Made by a program: the position numbers and the translations under genes | The notes under the pieces: generated by a model | Told to the model about the DNA's origin: nothing | What the model saw: only the letters and a program-made list of their open reading frames with translations | Databases searched by the model: none | Assembly (NCBI RefSeq): GCF_011761235.1 | Contig: NZ_JAAOYW010000002.1 | Coordinates: 496,001 to 560,000, forward strand | Origin: Frigoribacterium faeni | Lineage (GTDB): Bacteria > Actinomycetota > Actinomycetes > Actinomycetales > Microbacteriaceae | Direction of reading: 5' to 3' | DNA length: 64,000 nt | Part shown: piece by piece, positions 28,189 through 38,345 of the stretch | Layout of the letters: every line of letters starts with the position of its first letter | Position numbering within the stretch: the first letter of the stretch is position 1

Positions 28189-28305
28189 CTAGCCCTGACG
28201 CTGCTTGTGGCGCGGGTTGCTCTTGCAGATGACCATGACGTTGCCCTTGCGGCGGATCACCTTGCAGTGCTCGCAGATGGGCTTGACGCTGGGGTTGACC
28301 TTCAT
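28189..28305 (-). CDS. rpmJ: 50S ribosomal protein L36
   Basis: 38 residues: [11 protein letters not shown]..., with zinc ligands C11, C14, C27 and H33 in CEHC...CKSNPRH, i.e. the zinc-binding (C+) form. Ends QRQG. ATG at 28305, TAG at 28189. Too short for usual ORF cut-offs but unmistakable, and in its usual place after infA. Confidence 0.97.
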   Translation of the reverse strand: MKVNPSVKPICEHCKVIRRKGNVMVICKSNPRHKQRQG

Positions 28306-28334
28306 CGTTGTTTCCTTGATCTCGCTGGCTTCGT

Positions 28335-28354
28335 GCCCCACGGGTGCGTGGGGC
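28335..28354 (-). terminator. Hairpin in the infA-rpmJ gap
   Basis: GCCCCACG (28335-28342) and CGTGGGGC (28347-28354) pair perfectly around GGTG. Placed 19 bp after infA within the operon, so more likely a partial terminator or stability element. Confidence 0.55.
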
Positions 28355-28373
28355 CGTTCCTTTCCAGCACGCC

Positions 28374-28595
28374 CTACTTGTAGCGGTAGACGATCCGGCC
28401 GCGGGTCAGGTCGTAGGGGCTCAGCTCGACGATCACACGGTCTTCGGGGAGGATGCGGATGTAGTGCTGTCGCATCTTGCCGGAGATGTGGGCGAGAACT
28501 TTGTGACCGTTGGTCAGCTCGACGCGGAACATCGCGTTGGGCAGAGCTTCGATCACAGCGCCTTCGATTTCGATGACACCGTCTTTTTTGGCCAT
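28374..28595 (-). CDS. infA: Translation initiation factor IF-1
   Basis: 73-residue S1-like OB-fold protein occupying the A site during initiation: [47 protein letters not shown] 28595. First gene after the inserted LCP gene, which is divergent, so infA needs its own promoter (28687-28715). Confidence 0.98.
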   Translation of the reverse strand: MAKKDGVIEIEGAVIEALPNAMFRVELTNGHKVLAHISGKMRQHYIRILPEDRVIVELSPYDLTRGRIVYRYK

Positions 28596-28686
28596 GGACT
28601 CACAGTCGCTCAGAGTTGGGGGTGTTGGTCGTGCGGGCAATCGGCGCCCCGGGCACACAGATGTGGCCTGGGAACACCAAAGATCG

Positions 28687-28715
28687 ATCCTAGGTGATGC
28701 CGCTACACTTCAGCA
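28687..28715 (-). promoter_or_regulatory. Candidate infA promoter
   Basis: Minus strand TGCTGA (28710-28715), 17 bp, TAGGAT (28687-28692). It overlaps the plus-strand TACACT (28704-28709), a possible -10 for the divergent LCP gene, so the two promoters may compete. Confidence 0.5.
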
Positions 28716-28774
28716 ACCCGCCCGTCGACCCGACACGCCGAGTCGTCGACGATGACGCCGACCAGGAGCCACCC

Positions 28775-30064
28775 ATGCCCGAGCAGACCCGACCGACCAG
28801 CCGCCGGGGGGCGGCCCGCCACGGTCGGCTCCGACGTCGCGGCCCCGTCCGGTCTCTGGTGACCGTCGTGGCCGGCGCGCTGGCGGTGCTCCTGGTGAGC
28901 GGCGCCTCCTTGGCGGCCATCACGGCGCAGCAGCTGACGTCGTCCGTGACGTCGGTCGCCCTGCCGAACGCGACGGAGGCGCCGGCCGAGATCACGGCCA
29001 TGACCGGGGGCGCGAACATCCTCCTGATCGGCAGCGACCAGCGCGACCCGGACAGCGCCGTGCCGGCCGGCGTGGTCGACGGCGTGCGCAACGACGTCAA
29101 CATCCTGCTGCACCTCTCCGAGGACCAGTCCCAGCTCACCGCCGTGAGCTTCCCGCGCGACCTGATGATCGACCGGCCCGCCTGCACCGGCGACGACGGC
29201 ACGGCGCACGACGCGGCCTCCTCCGTGCAGTTCAACACGCTCTACGAGCTCGGGGGCATCAGCTGCACCGCCGCGGCCGTCGAGCAGCTCACGGGCCTCA
29301 GCGTCTACTACGGCGGCATGATCACCTTCGACGGGGTCATCGAGATGTCCAACGCGCTCGGCGGCGTCGACGTCTGCGTCACCGACCGCATCCGCGACAC
29401 CGACACCGGGCTCGACCTTTCGGCCGGCACCCACTCGCTGCAGGGCTACGACGCCCTGCAGTTCCTGCGCACCCGCCACGGCGTCGGCGACGGCAGCGAC
29501 CTCGCGCGCATCAGCTCGCAGCAGGTGTTCCTCTCGTCGATGATGCGCACGATCATCTCGGGCGGAACGCTGAGCAACCCGGCGACCCTCTACAAGCTGG
29601 CCTCGGCGGCGTTGAGCAACATGACCCTGACCTCGTCGCTGAGCTCCCCCGACACCCTCGTCTCGCTGGCCCTGGCCCTCAAGGACCTGCAGCCGGCGGA
29701 CATCGTCTTCGTGCAGTACCCGGTCGTCGACGACCCGGACCAGGCGGGGCGCGTCGTCCGCTCCGACGCGGACGCCGCCGTGCTCGAGGCGGCCCTGCAG
29801 GCCGACCAGCAGTTCACCCTCGGCGACGCGACGGAGGGCCGCGGCTCGACGGCCGACGAGTCGGCGGCCGCCGCGTCCGAGGCTCCCGCGGCGAGCGGGT
29901 CGACGGCCCCCGAGACCGAGACGGGTGAACCCGGGGCTGCCGGCGGCACGACGGCGCCGGCCGAGCCCGCCCCGACGACGACGACGACGACGACGCTGCC
30001 GTCGACGATCACCGGCCAGACGGCCGCCGAGGCGACCTGCTCGGTCGGGTCGTCGCGGGGCTAG
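28775..30064 (+). CDS. LytR-CpsA-Psr (LCP) family cell-envelope protein
   Basis: 429 residues. Short Arg-rich cytoplasmic head, one membrane span (~28-50, LVTVVAGALAVLLVSGASLA), then the extracellular LCP domain (~75-290): NILLIGSDQRD, SFPRDLMI, YYGGMITFDGVIEMSNALGGVDVCV and RTRHGVGDGSDLARISSQQ, with the Arg and Asp residues that bind polyprenyl phosphate. These enzymes attach glycopolymers to peptidoglycan. A ~100-residue Ala/Thr/Glu/Pro tail follows. ATG 28775 is set by AGGAG 6 nt upstream. It is the only plus-strand gene between rplM and the end of the ribosomal block. Confidence 0.9.
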   Translation: MPEQTRPTSRRGAARHGRLRRRGPVRSLVTVVAGALAVLLVSGASLAAITAQQLTSSVTSVALPNATEAPAEITAMTGGANILLIGSDQRDPDSAVPAGVVDGVRNDVNILLHLSEDQSQLTAVSFPRDLMIDRPACTGDDGTAHDAASSVQFNTLYELGGISCTAAAVEQLTGLSVYYGGMITFDGVIEMSNALGGVDVCVTDRIRDTDTGLDLSAGTHSLQGYDALQFLRTRHGVGDGSDLARISSQQVFLSSMMRTIISGGTLSNPATLYKLASAALSNMTLTSSLSSPDTLVSLALALKDLQPADIVFVQYPVVDDPDQAGRVVRSDADAAVLEAALQADQQFTLGDATEGRGSTADESAAAASEAPAASGSTAPETETGEPGAAGGTTAPAEPAPTTTTTTTLPSTITGQTAAEATCSVGSSRG

Positions 30065-30086
30065 GGCCGCCGGGCCGAGGCCCGCG

Positions 30087-30920
30087 TCAGCCGATCGCGA
30101 CGGGTCGGACGCCGAGCGGGGCCAGCCCTGCGGCTCCCCCGTCGTGCGCGGTCGTGACCCAGATGCCGCCGGCGTGGACGGCGACGGAGTGCTCCCAGTG
30201 GGCGGCTGCGGAGCCGTCGACCGTGGCGACCGTCCAGTCGTCGTCGAGCGTGACGGTGTCGGCGGAGCCGAGCGTGACCATGGGCTCGATCGCGACGACC
30301 AGGCCGGGACGGACGGCGGGGCCCCGCCCGGAGACCCGGTAGTTGTAGACCGGCGGGTCTTCGTGCATCGAGCGGCCGATGCCGTGCCCGACGTAGTCCT
30401 CGACGATGCCGTACTCACCGCGGGACTCCAGGTGCTCCTCGACCGCGGCGCCGATCTCGTTGAGGTGGCGCGCCTCGGCCAGGGCCGCGATGCCGCGCCA
30501 GAGCGACTCCTCGGTCACCTCGGCGAGGAGGCGGCGCTCGGCCACCAGCTCGGGTCGCTCCGGGTCGTCGAGCACGACGGTCCGCGCGCTGTCGCCGTTC
30601 CACCCCTCGACCTGGGCGCCGCAGTCGATCGACACGACGTCGCCGGGCTGCAGGACCCGGTCGCCCGGGATGCCGTGGACGACCTCGTCGTTGACGGAGG
30701 CGCAGATCGTGTGGCGGTAGCCGGGCACGAGCATGAAGTTGGGCACTCCCCCGCCGGCACGGATGACGCCCTCGGCCACCGCGTCGAGCTCGCCGGTGGT
30801 CACCCCGGGGCGGATCGCGGCGCAGACCGCGTCCAGCGCCTCGGCGGTGAGCACACCGGGACGCACCATGAGCCGCAGCTCGTCCGGCGTCTTGTAGATG
30901 CCGGGCTTCCTCAGCGACAC
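30087..30920 (-). CDS. map: Methionine aminopeptidase, type I
   Basis: 277 residues; removes initiator Met. Metal ligands are seen in SIDCGAQVEGWNGDSART (two Asp), GHGIGRSMHEDP (His), IEPMVTLG (Glu) and HWEHSVAV (Glu). GTG start at 30920, 5 bp after the adk stop. Convergent with the LCP gene, 22 bp apart. Confidence 0.97.
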   Translation of the reverse strand: MSLRKPGIYKTPDELRLMVRPGVLTAEALDAVCAAIRPGVTTGELDAVAEGVIRAGGGVPNFMLVPGYRHTICASVNDEVVHGIPGDRVLQPGDVVSIDCGAQVEGWNGDSARTVVLDDPERPELVAERRLLAEVTEESLWRGIAALAEARHLNEIGAAVEEHLESRGEYGIVEDYVGHGIGRSMHEDPPVYNYRVSGRGPAVRPGLVVAIEPMVTLGSADTVTLDDDWTVATVDGSAAAHWEHSVAVHAGGIWVTTAHDGGAAGLAPLGVRPVAIG

Positions 30921-30925
30921 GGAGC

Positions 30926-31546
30926 TCAGGAGGCGGAGGCGGTGGGGCGGAAGCCGGCGCCGGTGAGCGCCTCGTCGATGCGCGTCGCGACCTCGTCGAT
31001 GCTGCCGAGGCCGTCGACCTCGACGAGCAGCCCGCGGTCGCGGTACGTCTCGATCAGCGGCGCGGTCTCGCGGAGGTAGACGTCCTGTCGGTGGCGGATC
31101 GCCTCCTCGGTGTCGTCGGACCGGCCCTGCTCGAGCGCGCGTCGACGCAGGCGCTCGACGATCTCGTCGCGGTCGGCCACGAGCTGCACGACGGCGGCCA
31201 GGGCCTTGCCGCGGCCTCCGAGGAACTCGTCGAGGAACTCGACCTGCTGCACGGTGCGCGGGTAGCCGTCGAGCAGGAACCCTGCCTCGGCGTCGCGCTG
31301 GGCGAGCCGGTCGCCGATGAGCTCGTTGGTGAGGCTGTCGGGCACGTAGTCCCCGGCGTCGAGGATCGCCTTGACCTTGAGGCCCAGCTCGGTCTCGTCC
31401 TTGACGTTGGCGCGGAAGATGTCGCCGGTCGAGATCGCCGGGATGCCGAAGGTCTCGGCGATGCGGGTCGCCTGGGTGCCCTTGCCGGCGCCGGGCGGGC
31501 CGACGATGAGCAGGAGCGGACGGGGACGGGTCTCGGTGTCGGTCAT
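30926..31546 (-). CDS. adk: Adenylate kinase, short form
   Basis: 206 residues; 2 ADP to ATP + AMP. P-loop [36 protein letters not shown]. The LID region ([20 protein letters not shown]) lacks the ~27-residue zinc-type insertion, so this is the short type common in actinobacteria. ATG 31546 overlaps the secY stop (ATGA). Confidence 0.97.
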   Translation of the reverse strand: MTDTETRPRPLLLIVGPPGAGKGTQATRIAETFGIPAISTGDIFRANVKDETELGLKVKAILDAGDYVPDSLTNELIGDRLAQRDAEAGFLLDGYPRTVQQVEFLDEFLGGRGKALAAVVQLVADRDEIVERLRRRALEQGRSDDTEEAIRHRQDVYLRETAPLIETYRDRGLLVEVDGLGSIDEVATRIDEALTGAGFRPTASAS

Positions 31547-32865
31547 CGGAGGAGCCCCTCGTAGTGGCGCTGCTGCAGCTGCGAGTCGATCTGCTTCACG
31601 GTCTCGAGACCGACGCCGACGATGATCAGGATGCTGGCGCCGCCGAAGGGGAAGTTCTGGTTGGCGCCGACCGTCGCCAGGGCGATGAGCGGGATGAGGG
31701 CGACGATGCCGAGGTAGAGCGAGCCGGGCAGCGTGACGCGGGTCAGGACGTAGTCGAGGTACTCGGCGGTGGGGCGACCAGCACGGATGCCGGGGATGAA
31801 CCCGCCGTACTTCTTCATGTTGTCGGCGACCTCTTCGGGGTTGAAGGTGATCGCGACGTAGAAGTACGTGAACCCGACGATGAGGGCGAAGTACACGGCC
31901 ATGTAGAGCGGGTTGTCGCCCGACGTGAGGTTGGCCTCGACCCACGAGACCCAGGGCGCGGGCGCCGTGCCGTCGGTGGGGCGGTTGAACTGGGCGACGA
32001 GCGCAGGCAGGTACAGGAGCGACGACGCGAAGATGACGGGCACGACGCCGGCCATGTTCACCTTGATCGGGATGTACGTGTTGTTGCCGCCGTAGGTCCG
32101 CCTGCCGACCATCCGCTTGGCGTACTGGACGGGCACGCGTCGCTGGGACTGCTCGACGAAGACGACGGCCGCCATGATGACGAGGCCGACCGCGATGACC
32201 ATGAGGAAGATCTCGAAGCCACGGGCCTGGGCGATGCTCCAGAGGGCCGTGGGGAAGCGTGCGGCGATCGACGTGAAGATCAGCAGCGACATGCCGTTGC
32301 CGATGCCGCGCTCGGTGATGAGCTCGCCCATCCACATGATGAGGCCCGTGCCGGCGGTCATGGTGATGACCATGAGCAGGACGGCGTACCAGGCGTCGTT
32401 GGTGATGAGCTGCTGGCACTCGGCGGCGCCGGAGCCGGCGAAGAGGGTGCCGGAGCGGGCGACGGTGATCAGCGTGGTCGACTGCAGGATGCCGAGCGCG
32501 ATGGTGAGGTAACGCGTGTACTGCGTCAGCTTCGCCTGGCCCGACTGCCCCTCCTTGTAGAGGGTGTCGAAGTGCGGGATGACCACGCGCAGCAGCTGCA
32601 CGATGATCGACGAGGTGATGTACGGCATGATGCCCAGCGCGAACACCGACAGCTGCAGCAGAGCGCCGCCGCTGAAGAGGTTGACGAGCTCGTAGAGGCC
32701 CGACGTGCCCTGGCTGCCGGCGAGGCAGAGCTGCACGTTCTGGTAGTCGACGAACGGCGCAGGGATGAAGGACCCCAGCCGGAAGAGCGCGATGATGCCG
32801 AGCGTGAACCCGATCTTGCGACGAAGGTCGGGCGTGCGCATGATGCGCGCGACTGCTCTGAACAT
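31543..32865 (-). CDS. secY: Preprotein translocase subunit SecY
   Basis: 440 residues, ten membrane segments forming the Sec channel. [26 protein letters not shown]-type opening, [25 protein letters not shown]-type loop and [28 protein letters not shown] 32865 with GGGAGG upstream. A hairpin separates it from rplO. Confidence 0.98.
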   Translation of the reverse strand: MFRAVARIMRTPDLRRKIGFTLGIIALFRLGSFIPAPFVDYQNVQLCLAGSQGTSGLYELVNLFSGGALLQLSVFALGIMPYITSSIIVQLLRVVIPHFDTLYKEGQSGQAKLTQYTRYLTIALGILQSTTLITVARSGTLFAGSGAAECQQLITNDAWYAVLLMVITMTAGTGLIMWMGELITERGIGNGMSLLIFTSIAARFPTALWSIAQARGFEIFLMVIAVGLVIMAAVVFVEQSQRRVPVQYAKRMVGRRTYGGNNTYIPIKVNMAGVVPVIFASSLLYLPALVAQFNRPTDGTAPAPWVSWVEANLTSGDNPLYMAVYFALIVGFTYFYVAITFNPEEVADNMKKYGGFIPGIRAGRPTAEYLDYVLTRVTLPGSLYLGIVALIPLIALATVGANQNFPFGGASILIIVGVGLETVKQIDSQLQQRHYEGLLR

Positions 32866-32895
32866 GGTGGGCCTCCCGGTGTGAAGGATAGACGA

Positions 32896-32930
32896 CTGAG
32901 AGGGGTGGCCCTGACGGACCACCCCTCCAG
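32896..32930 (-). terminator. Hairpin in the rplO-secY gap
   Basis: GAGGGGTGG (32900-32908) pairs with CCACCCCTC (32919-32927), extended by CTG/CAG past a bulged A. It lies directly after the rplO stop, inside the operon; a partial terminator or a protective 3' end is likely. Confidence 0.65.
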
Positions 32931-32934
32931 GTGA

Positions 32935-33561
32935 TTACTTGGTGACGGATCCGCCCGCGGCGACGATCTTCTCTTCGGCAGAGCCGGAGACCTTGTCGAC
33001 CGCGACGGTCAGCGCGACGCTGAGGTCGCCCTGTCCGAGGACCTTGACCTTCTCGTTCTTGCGGACGGCGCCCTTGGCGACCAGGTCGCCGACGGTCACG
33101 TCGCCGCCCTGGGGGTAGAGCTCGCCGAGCTTCTCGAGGTTGACCACCTGGTACTCGACGCGGAACGGGTTCTTGAACCCGCGCAGCTTCGGCGTACGCA
33201 TGTGCAGCGGCATCTGGCCGCCCTCGAAGCCGACCTTGACCTGGTACCGGGCCTTCTGGCCCTTGGTGCCACGACCGGCGGTCTTGCCCTTCGAGCCCTC
33301 ACCGCGTCCCACGCGGGTCTTCGCCGTCTTGGCACCGGGAGCCGGACGGAGGTGGTGCACCTTGAGCACCTGGGGACGCGCGACGTCCGACGAGGCGGCC
33401 GGGGCCGACTTCGTGGTGGACGCCGTCGAGGCGGCGGCCTGGTCGGCCGCCGGCTTCTTGGCGGCGGCCTTGGGGGCAGCAGCCTTGGTGGTCGTCGCCT
33501 TGGGGGCGGCGGCCTTCTTGGGAGCGGCCTTCGCGGCCGGCTCCTTCTTCTCGTCAGCCAT
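32935..33561 (-). CDS. rplO: 50S ribosomal protein L15 with Ala/Lys-rich N-terminal extension
   Basis: 208 residues; the L15 core ([37 protein letters not shown]-type sequence) starts near residue 63. The first ~60 residues are an [11 protein letters not shown]-like low-complexity extension that resembles histone H1-type tails. ATG 33561 overlaps the rpmD stop by one base (TAATG). Confidence 0.96.
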   Translation of the reverse strand: MADEKKEPAAKAAPKKAAAPKATTTKAAAPKAAAKKPAADQAAASTASTTKSAPAASSDVARPQVLKVHHLRPAPGAKTAKTRVGRGEGSKGKTAGRGTKGQKARYQVKVGFEGGQMPLHMRTPKLRGFKNPFRVEYQVVNLEKLGELYPQGGDVTVGDLVAKGAVRKNEKVKVLGQGDLSVALTVAVDKVSGSAEEKIVAAGGSVTK

Positions 33562-33746
33562 TAGTCAATCTCCTCGACCTTCACGAGGTGGGCGACCACG
33601 TTGACGTAGCCACGGTTCTGCTTGGTGTCCTCGCGGACGACCGACTGGCCGATGCGCTTGAGGCCCAGGCTCCGCAGCGTGTCACGCTGGTTCTGCTTCT
33701 CGCTGATTACGGACTTGATCTGGGTCACCTTGAGGTTGGCGGCCAT
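33561..33746 (-). CDS. rpmD: 50S ribosomal protein L30
   Basis: 61 residues, normal length: [35 protein letters not shown] 33746 shares its A with the rpsE TGA (TGATG). Confidence 0.97.
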   Translation of the reverse strand: MAANLKVTQIKSVISEKQNQRDTLRSLGLKRIGQSVVREDTKQNRGYVNVVAHLVKVEEID

Positions 33747-34489
33747 CAGGCACCTGCCTTCTCGGTCGCGGCGGTGCGCGCTGCGTCCTCTGCACGCTGC
33801 AGGAACGCCGGCATCACCTGGTCGATGTCGAGGCCACGACGGGCCGCGACGGCACGGGGCTCCTCGAGGAGCTTCAGCGCCTCGACGGTCGCGTGCACGA
33901 TGTTGATCGTGTTGGACGAGCCGAGCGACTTGCTGAGCACGTCGTGGATGCCGGCGCACTCGAGCACGGCGCGGACGGGACCACCCGCGATGACACCGGT
34001 ACCGGCCGAGGCCGGACGCAGCATCACGACGCCGGCAGCGGCCTCGCCCTGCACGGGGTGCGGGATGGTGTTGCCGATGCGGGGAACGCGGAAGAAGTTC
34101 TTCTTCGCCTCCTCGACGCCCTTGCTGATGGCGGTCGGGACCTCGCGGGCCTTGCCGTAGCCGACGCCGACGAGACCGTTGCCGTCGCCCACGACGACGA
34201 GCGCCGTGAAGCTGAAGCGACGACCGCCCTTGACGACCTTGGACACGCGGTTGATGGTGACGACGCGCTCCAGGAACTGGCTCTTGTCGTCACGGTCGCC
34301 GCGGCCACGGCCACCGGCGTTGCGGTCGCCGCGTCCCTGGCCGCCACGGCGGTCGGTGCGACCGCCTTCGCGGTTGTTGGACTCCGAGCCGGCAGCCGTC
34401 TCGACGGGGCGCTCGACGACGGCCTCGGCCGGAGCCTTGGTCGCCTCCGTGGTCGCCTCGGGGGGAGTGGTGTTCGTAGCGTCGCTCAC
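33746..34489 (-). CDS. rpsE: 30S ribosomal protein S5 with N-terminal extension
   Basis: 247 residues; the S5 double-stranded RNA-binding core begins near residue 69 ([24 protein letters not shown]) and ends about 237; role in decoding accuracy and mRNA unwinding. The first ~68 residues are Glu/Ala/Thr-rich and then [19 protein letters not shown], an RG-rich segment. GTG start at 34489 overlaps the rplR stop (GTGA). Confidence 0.96.
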   Translation of the reverse strand: MSDATNTTPPEATTEATKAPAEAVVERPVETAAGSESNNREGGRTDRRGGQGRGDRNAGGRGRGDRDDKSQFLERVVTINRVSKVVKGGRRFSFTALVVVGDGNGLVGVGYGKAREVPTAISKGVEEAKKNFFRVPRIGNTIPHPVQGEAAAGVVMLRPASAGTGVIAGGPVRAVLECAGIHDVLSKSLGSSNTINIVHATVEALKLLEEPRAVAARRGLDIDQVMPAFLQRAEDAARTAATEKAGA

Positions 34490-34857
34490 AGGTTCAAACC
34501 AGCCTCTCGGGCGCCTTCGGCGATGGCCGCGACGCGTCCGGCGTACTTGTTGCCGCCGCGATCGAACACGACGGCCTCGATGCCCGCTGCCTTCGCGCGC
34601 TCGGCGACGAGCTCGCCGACCTTGCGGGACTTCGCGGTCTTGTCACCGTCGAACGTGCGCATGTCGGCCTCGAGGGTCGAGGCGCTGGCGACGGTGATGC
34701 CCTTGCTGTCGTCGACGACCTGCACGAAGACGTGGCGGGCCGAACGGGTGACGACGAGACGGGGGCGTGCTTCGGTGCCCACGACCTTCTTGCGCAGGCG
34801 GGTGTGACGGCGCTTCGTGGCTGCCGACTTGGATTTTCCTCGTGTTCCGAGACCCAT
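34486..34857 (-). CDS. rplR: 50S ribosomal protein L18
   Basis: 123 residues, 5S rRNA-binding protein: [60 protein letters not shown] 34857 two bases after the rplF stop. Confidence 0.98.
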   Translation of the reverse strand: MGLGTRGKSKSAATKRRHTRLRKKVVGTEARPRLVVTRSARHVFVQVVDDSKGITVASASTLEADMRTFDGDKTAKSRKVGELVAERAKAAGIEAVVFDRGGNKYAGRVAAIAEGAREAGLNL

Positions 34858-34859
34858 GA

Positions 34860-35396
34860 TTACTTACCTGACTTTCCGGCCTTGCGGCGGACGACCTCGC
34901 CGGCGTAGCGGACGCCCTTGCCCTTGTAGGGCTCGGGCTTGCGCAGCTTGCGGATGTTGGCGGCGACTTCGCCGACGGCCTGCTTGTCGATGCCGACGAC
35001 CGTGAGCTTGTTGTTGCCCTCGACCGTGAAGCTGATGCCCGCGGGCGGCTCGACGGTGATGGGGTGCGAGTAGCCGAGCGCGAACTCGACGTTCGAGCCC
35101 TTCGCCTGGACGCGGTAACCCGTGCCGACGACCTCGAGGCCCTTGGTGTAGCCCTGGGTCACGCCGATGATCTGGTTGGCGATGAGGGTGCGGGTGAGGC
35201 CGTGCAGGGCACGCGACTCACGCTCGTCGTCGGGACGCGTCACGACGACGGTGCCCTCCTCGAGCTTGGCTTCGATGGGGCTCTTGACGACGAGCGCGAG
35301 CTCGCCCTTCGGGCCCTTGACCGAGACGGCCTGGCCGTCGATCTTCACGTCGACCCCGGCAGGGATCGAGATGGGGAGTCTTCCGATTCGAGACAT
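34860..35396 (-). CDS. rplF: 50S ribosomal protein L6
   Basis: 178 residues, two repeated alpha/beta domains near the factor-binding site: [35 protein letters not shown], and the end [26 protein letters not shown] 35396, 6 bp after rpsH. Confidence 0.98.
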   Translation of the reverse strand: MSRIGRLPISIPAGVDVKIDGQAVSVKGPKGELALVVKSPIEAKLEEGTVVVTRPDDERESRALHGLTRTLIANQIIGVTQGYTKGLEVVGTGYRVQAKGSNVEFALGYSHPITVEPPAGISFTVEGNNKLTVVGIDKQAVGEVAANIRKLRKPEPYKGKGVRYAGEVVRRKAGKSGK

Positions 35397-35402
35397 GGCG
35401 GG

Positions 35403-35801
35403 TTACCACACGTAGGCGAGGACTTCTCCGCCTACGCCCTTCTTCTCGGCCTCACGGTCGGTCAGCAGACCGGAGGAGGTGGACAGGATCGCCACGCCGA
35501 GGCCGCCGAAGACCTGGGGGATCTCGGTCGACTTCGCGTACACCCGGAGACCGGGCTTGGAGACGCGCTTGATGCCCACGATGGAGCGCTGGCGGTCGGG
35601 GCCGTACTTGAGGTCGATCGTGAGGGTCTGGCCCACGCGGGCGTCCTCGACCTTCCACGCCTCGATGAAGCCCTCGCGCTTGAGGATCTCGGCGATGTGG
35701 GACTTGAGCTTGCTGCTGGGGAGCGAGACGGTCTCGTGGTGAGCCGAGTTCGCGTTGCGCAGTCTGGTCAGCAGGTCTGCGACCGGATCTGTCATCGTCA
35801 T
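35403..35801 (-). CDS. rpsH: 30S ribosomal protein S8
   Basis: 132 residues, primary 16S rRNA binder: [40 protein letters not shown] and [15 protein letters not shown]. The first ATG (35801) is chosen over the one at 35795 because MTMTDP is the actinobacterial form and AGGAAGAG lies upstream. No rpsN lies before it, only the hairpin pair at 35869-35935. Confidence 0.97.
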   Translation of the reverse strand: MTMTDPVADLLTRLRNANSAHHETVSLPSSKLKSHIAEILKREGFIEAWKVEDARVGQTLTIDLKYGPDRQRSIVGIKRVSKPGLRVYAKSTEIPQVFGGLGVAILSTSSGLLTDREAEKKGVGGEVLAYVW

Positions 35802-35868
35802 GCGGTTGATCTCTTCCTCATCCGGTTTCGACATCCGGTACACCGGGTGCCGACCTCGATGATCGGGC

Positions 35869-35893
35869 GGTCACGGAGCGATTCTCCGTGACC
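35869..35893 (-). other. Perfect hairpin in the rplE-rpsH gap, downstream member
   Basis: GGTCACGGAG (35869-35878) pairs with CTCCGTGACC (35884-35893): 10-bp stem, 5-nt loop, about 68 bp upstream of the rpsH start. Confidence 0.7.
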
Positions 35894-35902
35894 TCAGGGG
35901 AA

Positions 35903-35935
35903 CGGTCGGCAACTCCGACGAGGAGTTGCCGACCG
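35903..35935 (-). other. Perfect hairpin in the rplE-rpsH gap, upstream member
   Basis: CGGTCGGCAACTCC (35903-35916) pairs with GGAGTTGCCGACCG (35922-35935): 14-bp stem, 5-nt loop, just after the rplE stop. Together with 35869-35893 it fills the position where rpsN usually lies. Could be an attenuator or an S8-type translational control site. Confidence 0.75.
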
Positions 35936-35942
35936 GACGATC

Positions 35943-36530
35943 TTAGTTGGCCTGGTCGGCCGTGCGGAACGGGAAGCCGAGAGCCTTGAGCAGAGCCCGG
36001 CCCTCGTCGTCGGTCCGGGCCGTGGTCACGACGGTGATGTCGAAGCCACGGACGCGGTCGATCCGGTCCTGGTCGATCTCGTGGAACATGCTCTGCTCGT
36101 TGAGACCGAAGGTGTAGTTGCCGTTGCCGTCGAACTGGCGGTCGCTGAGGCCGCGGAAGTCGCGGATGCGGGGCAGGGCCAGCGACAGCAGGCGGTCCAG
36201 GAACTCCCAGGCACGGTCGCCACGGAGCGTGACGTGCGCACCGATGGCCTGGCCCTCGCGCAGCTTGAACTGCGCGATGGACTTGCGGGCCTTGGTGACC
36301 TGGGGCTTCTGACCGGTGATGGCGGTCAGGTCCTTGATGGCGCCGTCGATGATCTTGCTGTCGCGGGCGGCCTCGCCGACACCGGTGTTCACGACGATCT
36401 TGACCAGGCCGGGGACCTGGTGGACGTTCGTGAAGCCGAAGTCGTCCTTCAGCTGCGGCAGGATCTCGGCACGGTACTTCGCCTTGAGGCGGGGCAGCGC
36501 GGCCGGCGTGCTCGTGGTGGTGTCAGTCAT
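35943..36530 (-). CDS. rplE: 50S ribosomal protein L5
   Basis: 195 residues, 5S rRNA and P-site tRNA contact: [51 protein letters not shown] and [18 protein letters not shown] 36530 shares its A with the rplX TGA. Confidence 0.98.
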   Translation of the reverse strand: MTDTTTSTPAALPRLKAKYRAEILPQLKDDFGFTNVHQVPGLVKIVVNTGVGEAARDSKIIDGAIKDLTAITGQKPQVTKARKSIAQFKLREGQAIGAHVTLRGDRAWEFLDRLLSLALPRIRDFRGLSDRQFDGNGNYTFGLNEQSMFHEIDQDRIDRVRGFDITVVTTARTDDEGRALLKALGFPFRTADQAN

Positions 36531-36889
36531 CAGAGGTTCTCTCCCGACGCCTTGGCGTAGCGGACGCGGACGGTCTTGGTGACGCCGTTCTTCGTGACCG
36601 TCTCTTCGCGGAAGCCGACGCGGGTCGGCTTCTTGGTCTTGGGGTCGACGATGGCGACGTTCGAGACGTGCAGCGGAGCCTCGTGGGTCTCGATGCCGCC
36701 CGTCTTCGTGCCGCGCTGCGTCTGGCCGACGCGGACGTGCTTCGTGACCAGGTTGACGCCCTCGACGACGACGCGGTTGCGCTCGACGAGGACCTCGAGG
36801 ACCTTGCCCTGCTTGCCGCGGTCGCCGCCGCGGGCCTGCGTGGCTCCGGTGATGACCTGCACGAGGTCACCCTTCTTGATGTTTGCCAT
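36530..36889 (-). CDS. rplX: 50S ribosomal protein L24
   Basis: 119 residues with N-terminal KOW motif ([27 protein letters not shown]-type). Assembly initiator of the large subunit. ATG 36889, 3 bp after rplN. Confidence 0.97.
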   Translation of the reverse strand: MANIKKGDLVQVITGATQARGGDRGKQGKVLEVLVERNRVVVEGVNLVTKHVRVGQTQRGTKTGGIETHEAPLHVSNVAIVDPKTKKPTRVGFREETVTKNGVTKTVRVRYAKASGENL

Positions 36890-36892
36890 GAC

Positions 36893-37261
36893 TTAGATAA
36901 CCTCCGGCGCCAGCGAGATGATCTTCATGAACTTCTTGTCGCGAAGCTCGCGACCGACCGGTCCGAAGATGCGCGTGCCACGGGGGTCGCCATCGGCCTT
37001 CAGGATCACTGCGGCGTTCTCGTCGAACTTGATGTAGGAGCCGTCCGGACGACGGACCTCCTTCTTGGTGCGAACGATGACCGCCTTCACGACGTCACCC
37101 TTCTTGACGTTGCCGCCGGGGATCGCGTCCTTGACGGTCGCGACGATCACGTCACCGAGTCCGGCGTAACGACGGCCGGAGCCACCGAGGACGCGGATGG
37201 TGAGGATCTCCTTCGCGCCGGTGTTGTCGGCGATCTTGAGGCGGGATTCCTGCTGAATCAC
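36893..37261 (-). CDS. rplN: 50S ribosomal protein L14
   Basis: 122 residues: [43 protein letters not shown] and [27 protein letters not shown] start at 37261. 34 bp after rpsQ. Confidence 0.98.
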   Translation of the reverse strand: MIQQESRLKIADNTGAKEILTIRVLGGSGRRYAGLGDVIVATVKDAIPGGNVKKGDVVKAVIVRTKKEVRRPDGSYIKFDENAAVILKADGDPRGTRIFGPVGRELRDKKFMKIISLAPEVI

Positions 37262-37295
37262 TTCTGTCTCCTTCTACGCGAGCAGACCGCGAGGC

Positions 37296-37592
37296 CTACT
37301 TCGCCCTCTCGAGGATCTCGACCAGGCGCCAGCGCTTCGTGGCGCTGAGCGGACGGGTCTCGCTGATCACGACGAGGTCGCCGACGCCGGCCGAGTTGGC
37401 CTCGTCGTGGACCTTCACCTTGGAGGTGCGGCGGATGACCTTGCCGTACAGGGGGTGCTTCACGCGGTCCTCGACCTCGACGACGATGGTCTTCTCCATC
37501 TTGTCGCTGGTCACGTAGCCGCGACGGGTCTTGCGGTAGCCGCGGACCTCGACGGCTGCCGAGTCGACCTCGGTCTTGTTCTCGGTGGCCAT
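37296..37592 (-). CDS. rpsQ: 30S ribosomal protein S17
   Basis: 98-residue OB-fold protein: [33 protein letters not shown] and [27 protein letters not shown] 37592 overlaps the rpmC stop (TAATG). A ~14-residue Glu/Val leader precedes the core. Confidence 0.98.
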   Translation of the reverse strand: MATENKTEVDSAAVEVRGYRKTRRGYVTSDKMEKTIVVEVEDRVKHPLYGKVIRRTSKVKVHDEANSAGVGDLVVISETRPLSATKRWRLVEILERAK

Positions 37593-37924
37593 TACTTCTC
37601 CTCGGCAGTCTCGACGGTGTCGGCGGCGGGCGCCTCGTCGGCGGCGGCAGCCTTCTTGGTCGACTTCTTGGTCGCCTTGGGGGCGGCCTCGACCGGGGCG
37701 GGGGTGGCACGGATGCCGAGCTCGCGCTCACGCAGGACCGTGTAGATGCGAGCGATGTCGCGCTTCACGGCGCGCAGGCGGCCGTGGCTCTCGAGCTGGC
37801 CGGTGGCCGACTGGAAGCGCAGGTTGAACAGCTCTTCCTTGGCCTTCTTCAGCTCGTCGACGAGACGCTCGTCTTCGAAAGTGTCGAGCTCGACAGGACG
37901 GAGCTCCTTGGAACCGATCGCCAT
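37592..37924 (-). CDS. rpmC: 50S ribosomal protein L29 with C-terminal extension
   Basis: 110 residues versus 65-75 usual. Coiled-coil core [32 protein letters not shown] to [13 protein letters not shown]; the last ~38 residues are an Ala/Lys/Glu tail ([20 protein letters not shown]). L29 sits at the tunnel exit where trigger factor and SRP dock. ATG 37924 overlaps the rplP stop. Confidence 0.96.
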   Translation of the reverse strand: MAIGSKELRPVELDTFEDERLVDELKKAKEELFNLRFQSATGQLESHGRLRAVKRDIARIYTVLRERELGIRATPAPVEAAPKATKKSTKKAAAADEAPAADTVETAEEK

Positions 37925-38343
37925 TATGCGTCGCCCTCCTCGCGCTTGATGATGCGTGCCTTGAGGGGCAGCTTGTGGATTGCACGAGTGAGCGCCTCCT
38001 TGGCGATCTCCTCGCTGACGCCGCTGAGCTCGAAGAGCACGCGACCCGGCTTGACGTTGGCGACCCACCACTCGGGCGAGCCCTTTCCGGAACCCATGCG
38101 GGTCTCGGCGGGCTTCTTCGTGAGGGGACGGTCGGGGTAGATGTTGATCCAGACCTTGCCGCCTCGCTTGATGTGACGCGTCATGGCGATACGAGCGGAC
38201 TCGATCTGACGGTTGGTCACGTAGGCGGGCGTGAGTGCCTGGATGCCGTACTCACCGAAGCTGACCTTGGTGCCACCAGTGGCCTGGCCGCTACGGCCGG
38301 GGTGGTGCTGCTTGCGGTGCTTGACACGACGGGGGATAAGCAT
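37924..38343 (-). CDS. rplP: 50S ribosomal protein L16
   Basis: 139 residues, organises the A-site finger: [70 protein letters not shown] 38343, 2 bp after rpsC. Confidence 0.98.
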   Translation of the reverse strand: MLIPRRVKHRKQHHPGRSGQATGGTKVSFGEYGIQALTPAYVTNRQIESARIAMTRHIKRGGKVWINIYPDRPLTKKPAETRMGSGKGSPEWWVANVKPGRVLFELSGVSEEIAKEALTRAIHKLPLKARIIKREEGDA

Positions 38344-38345
38344 GG

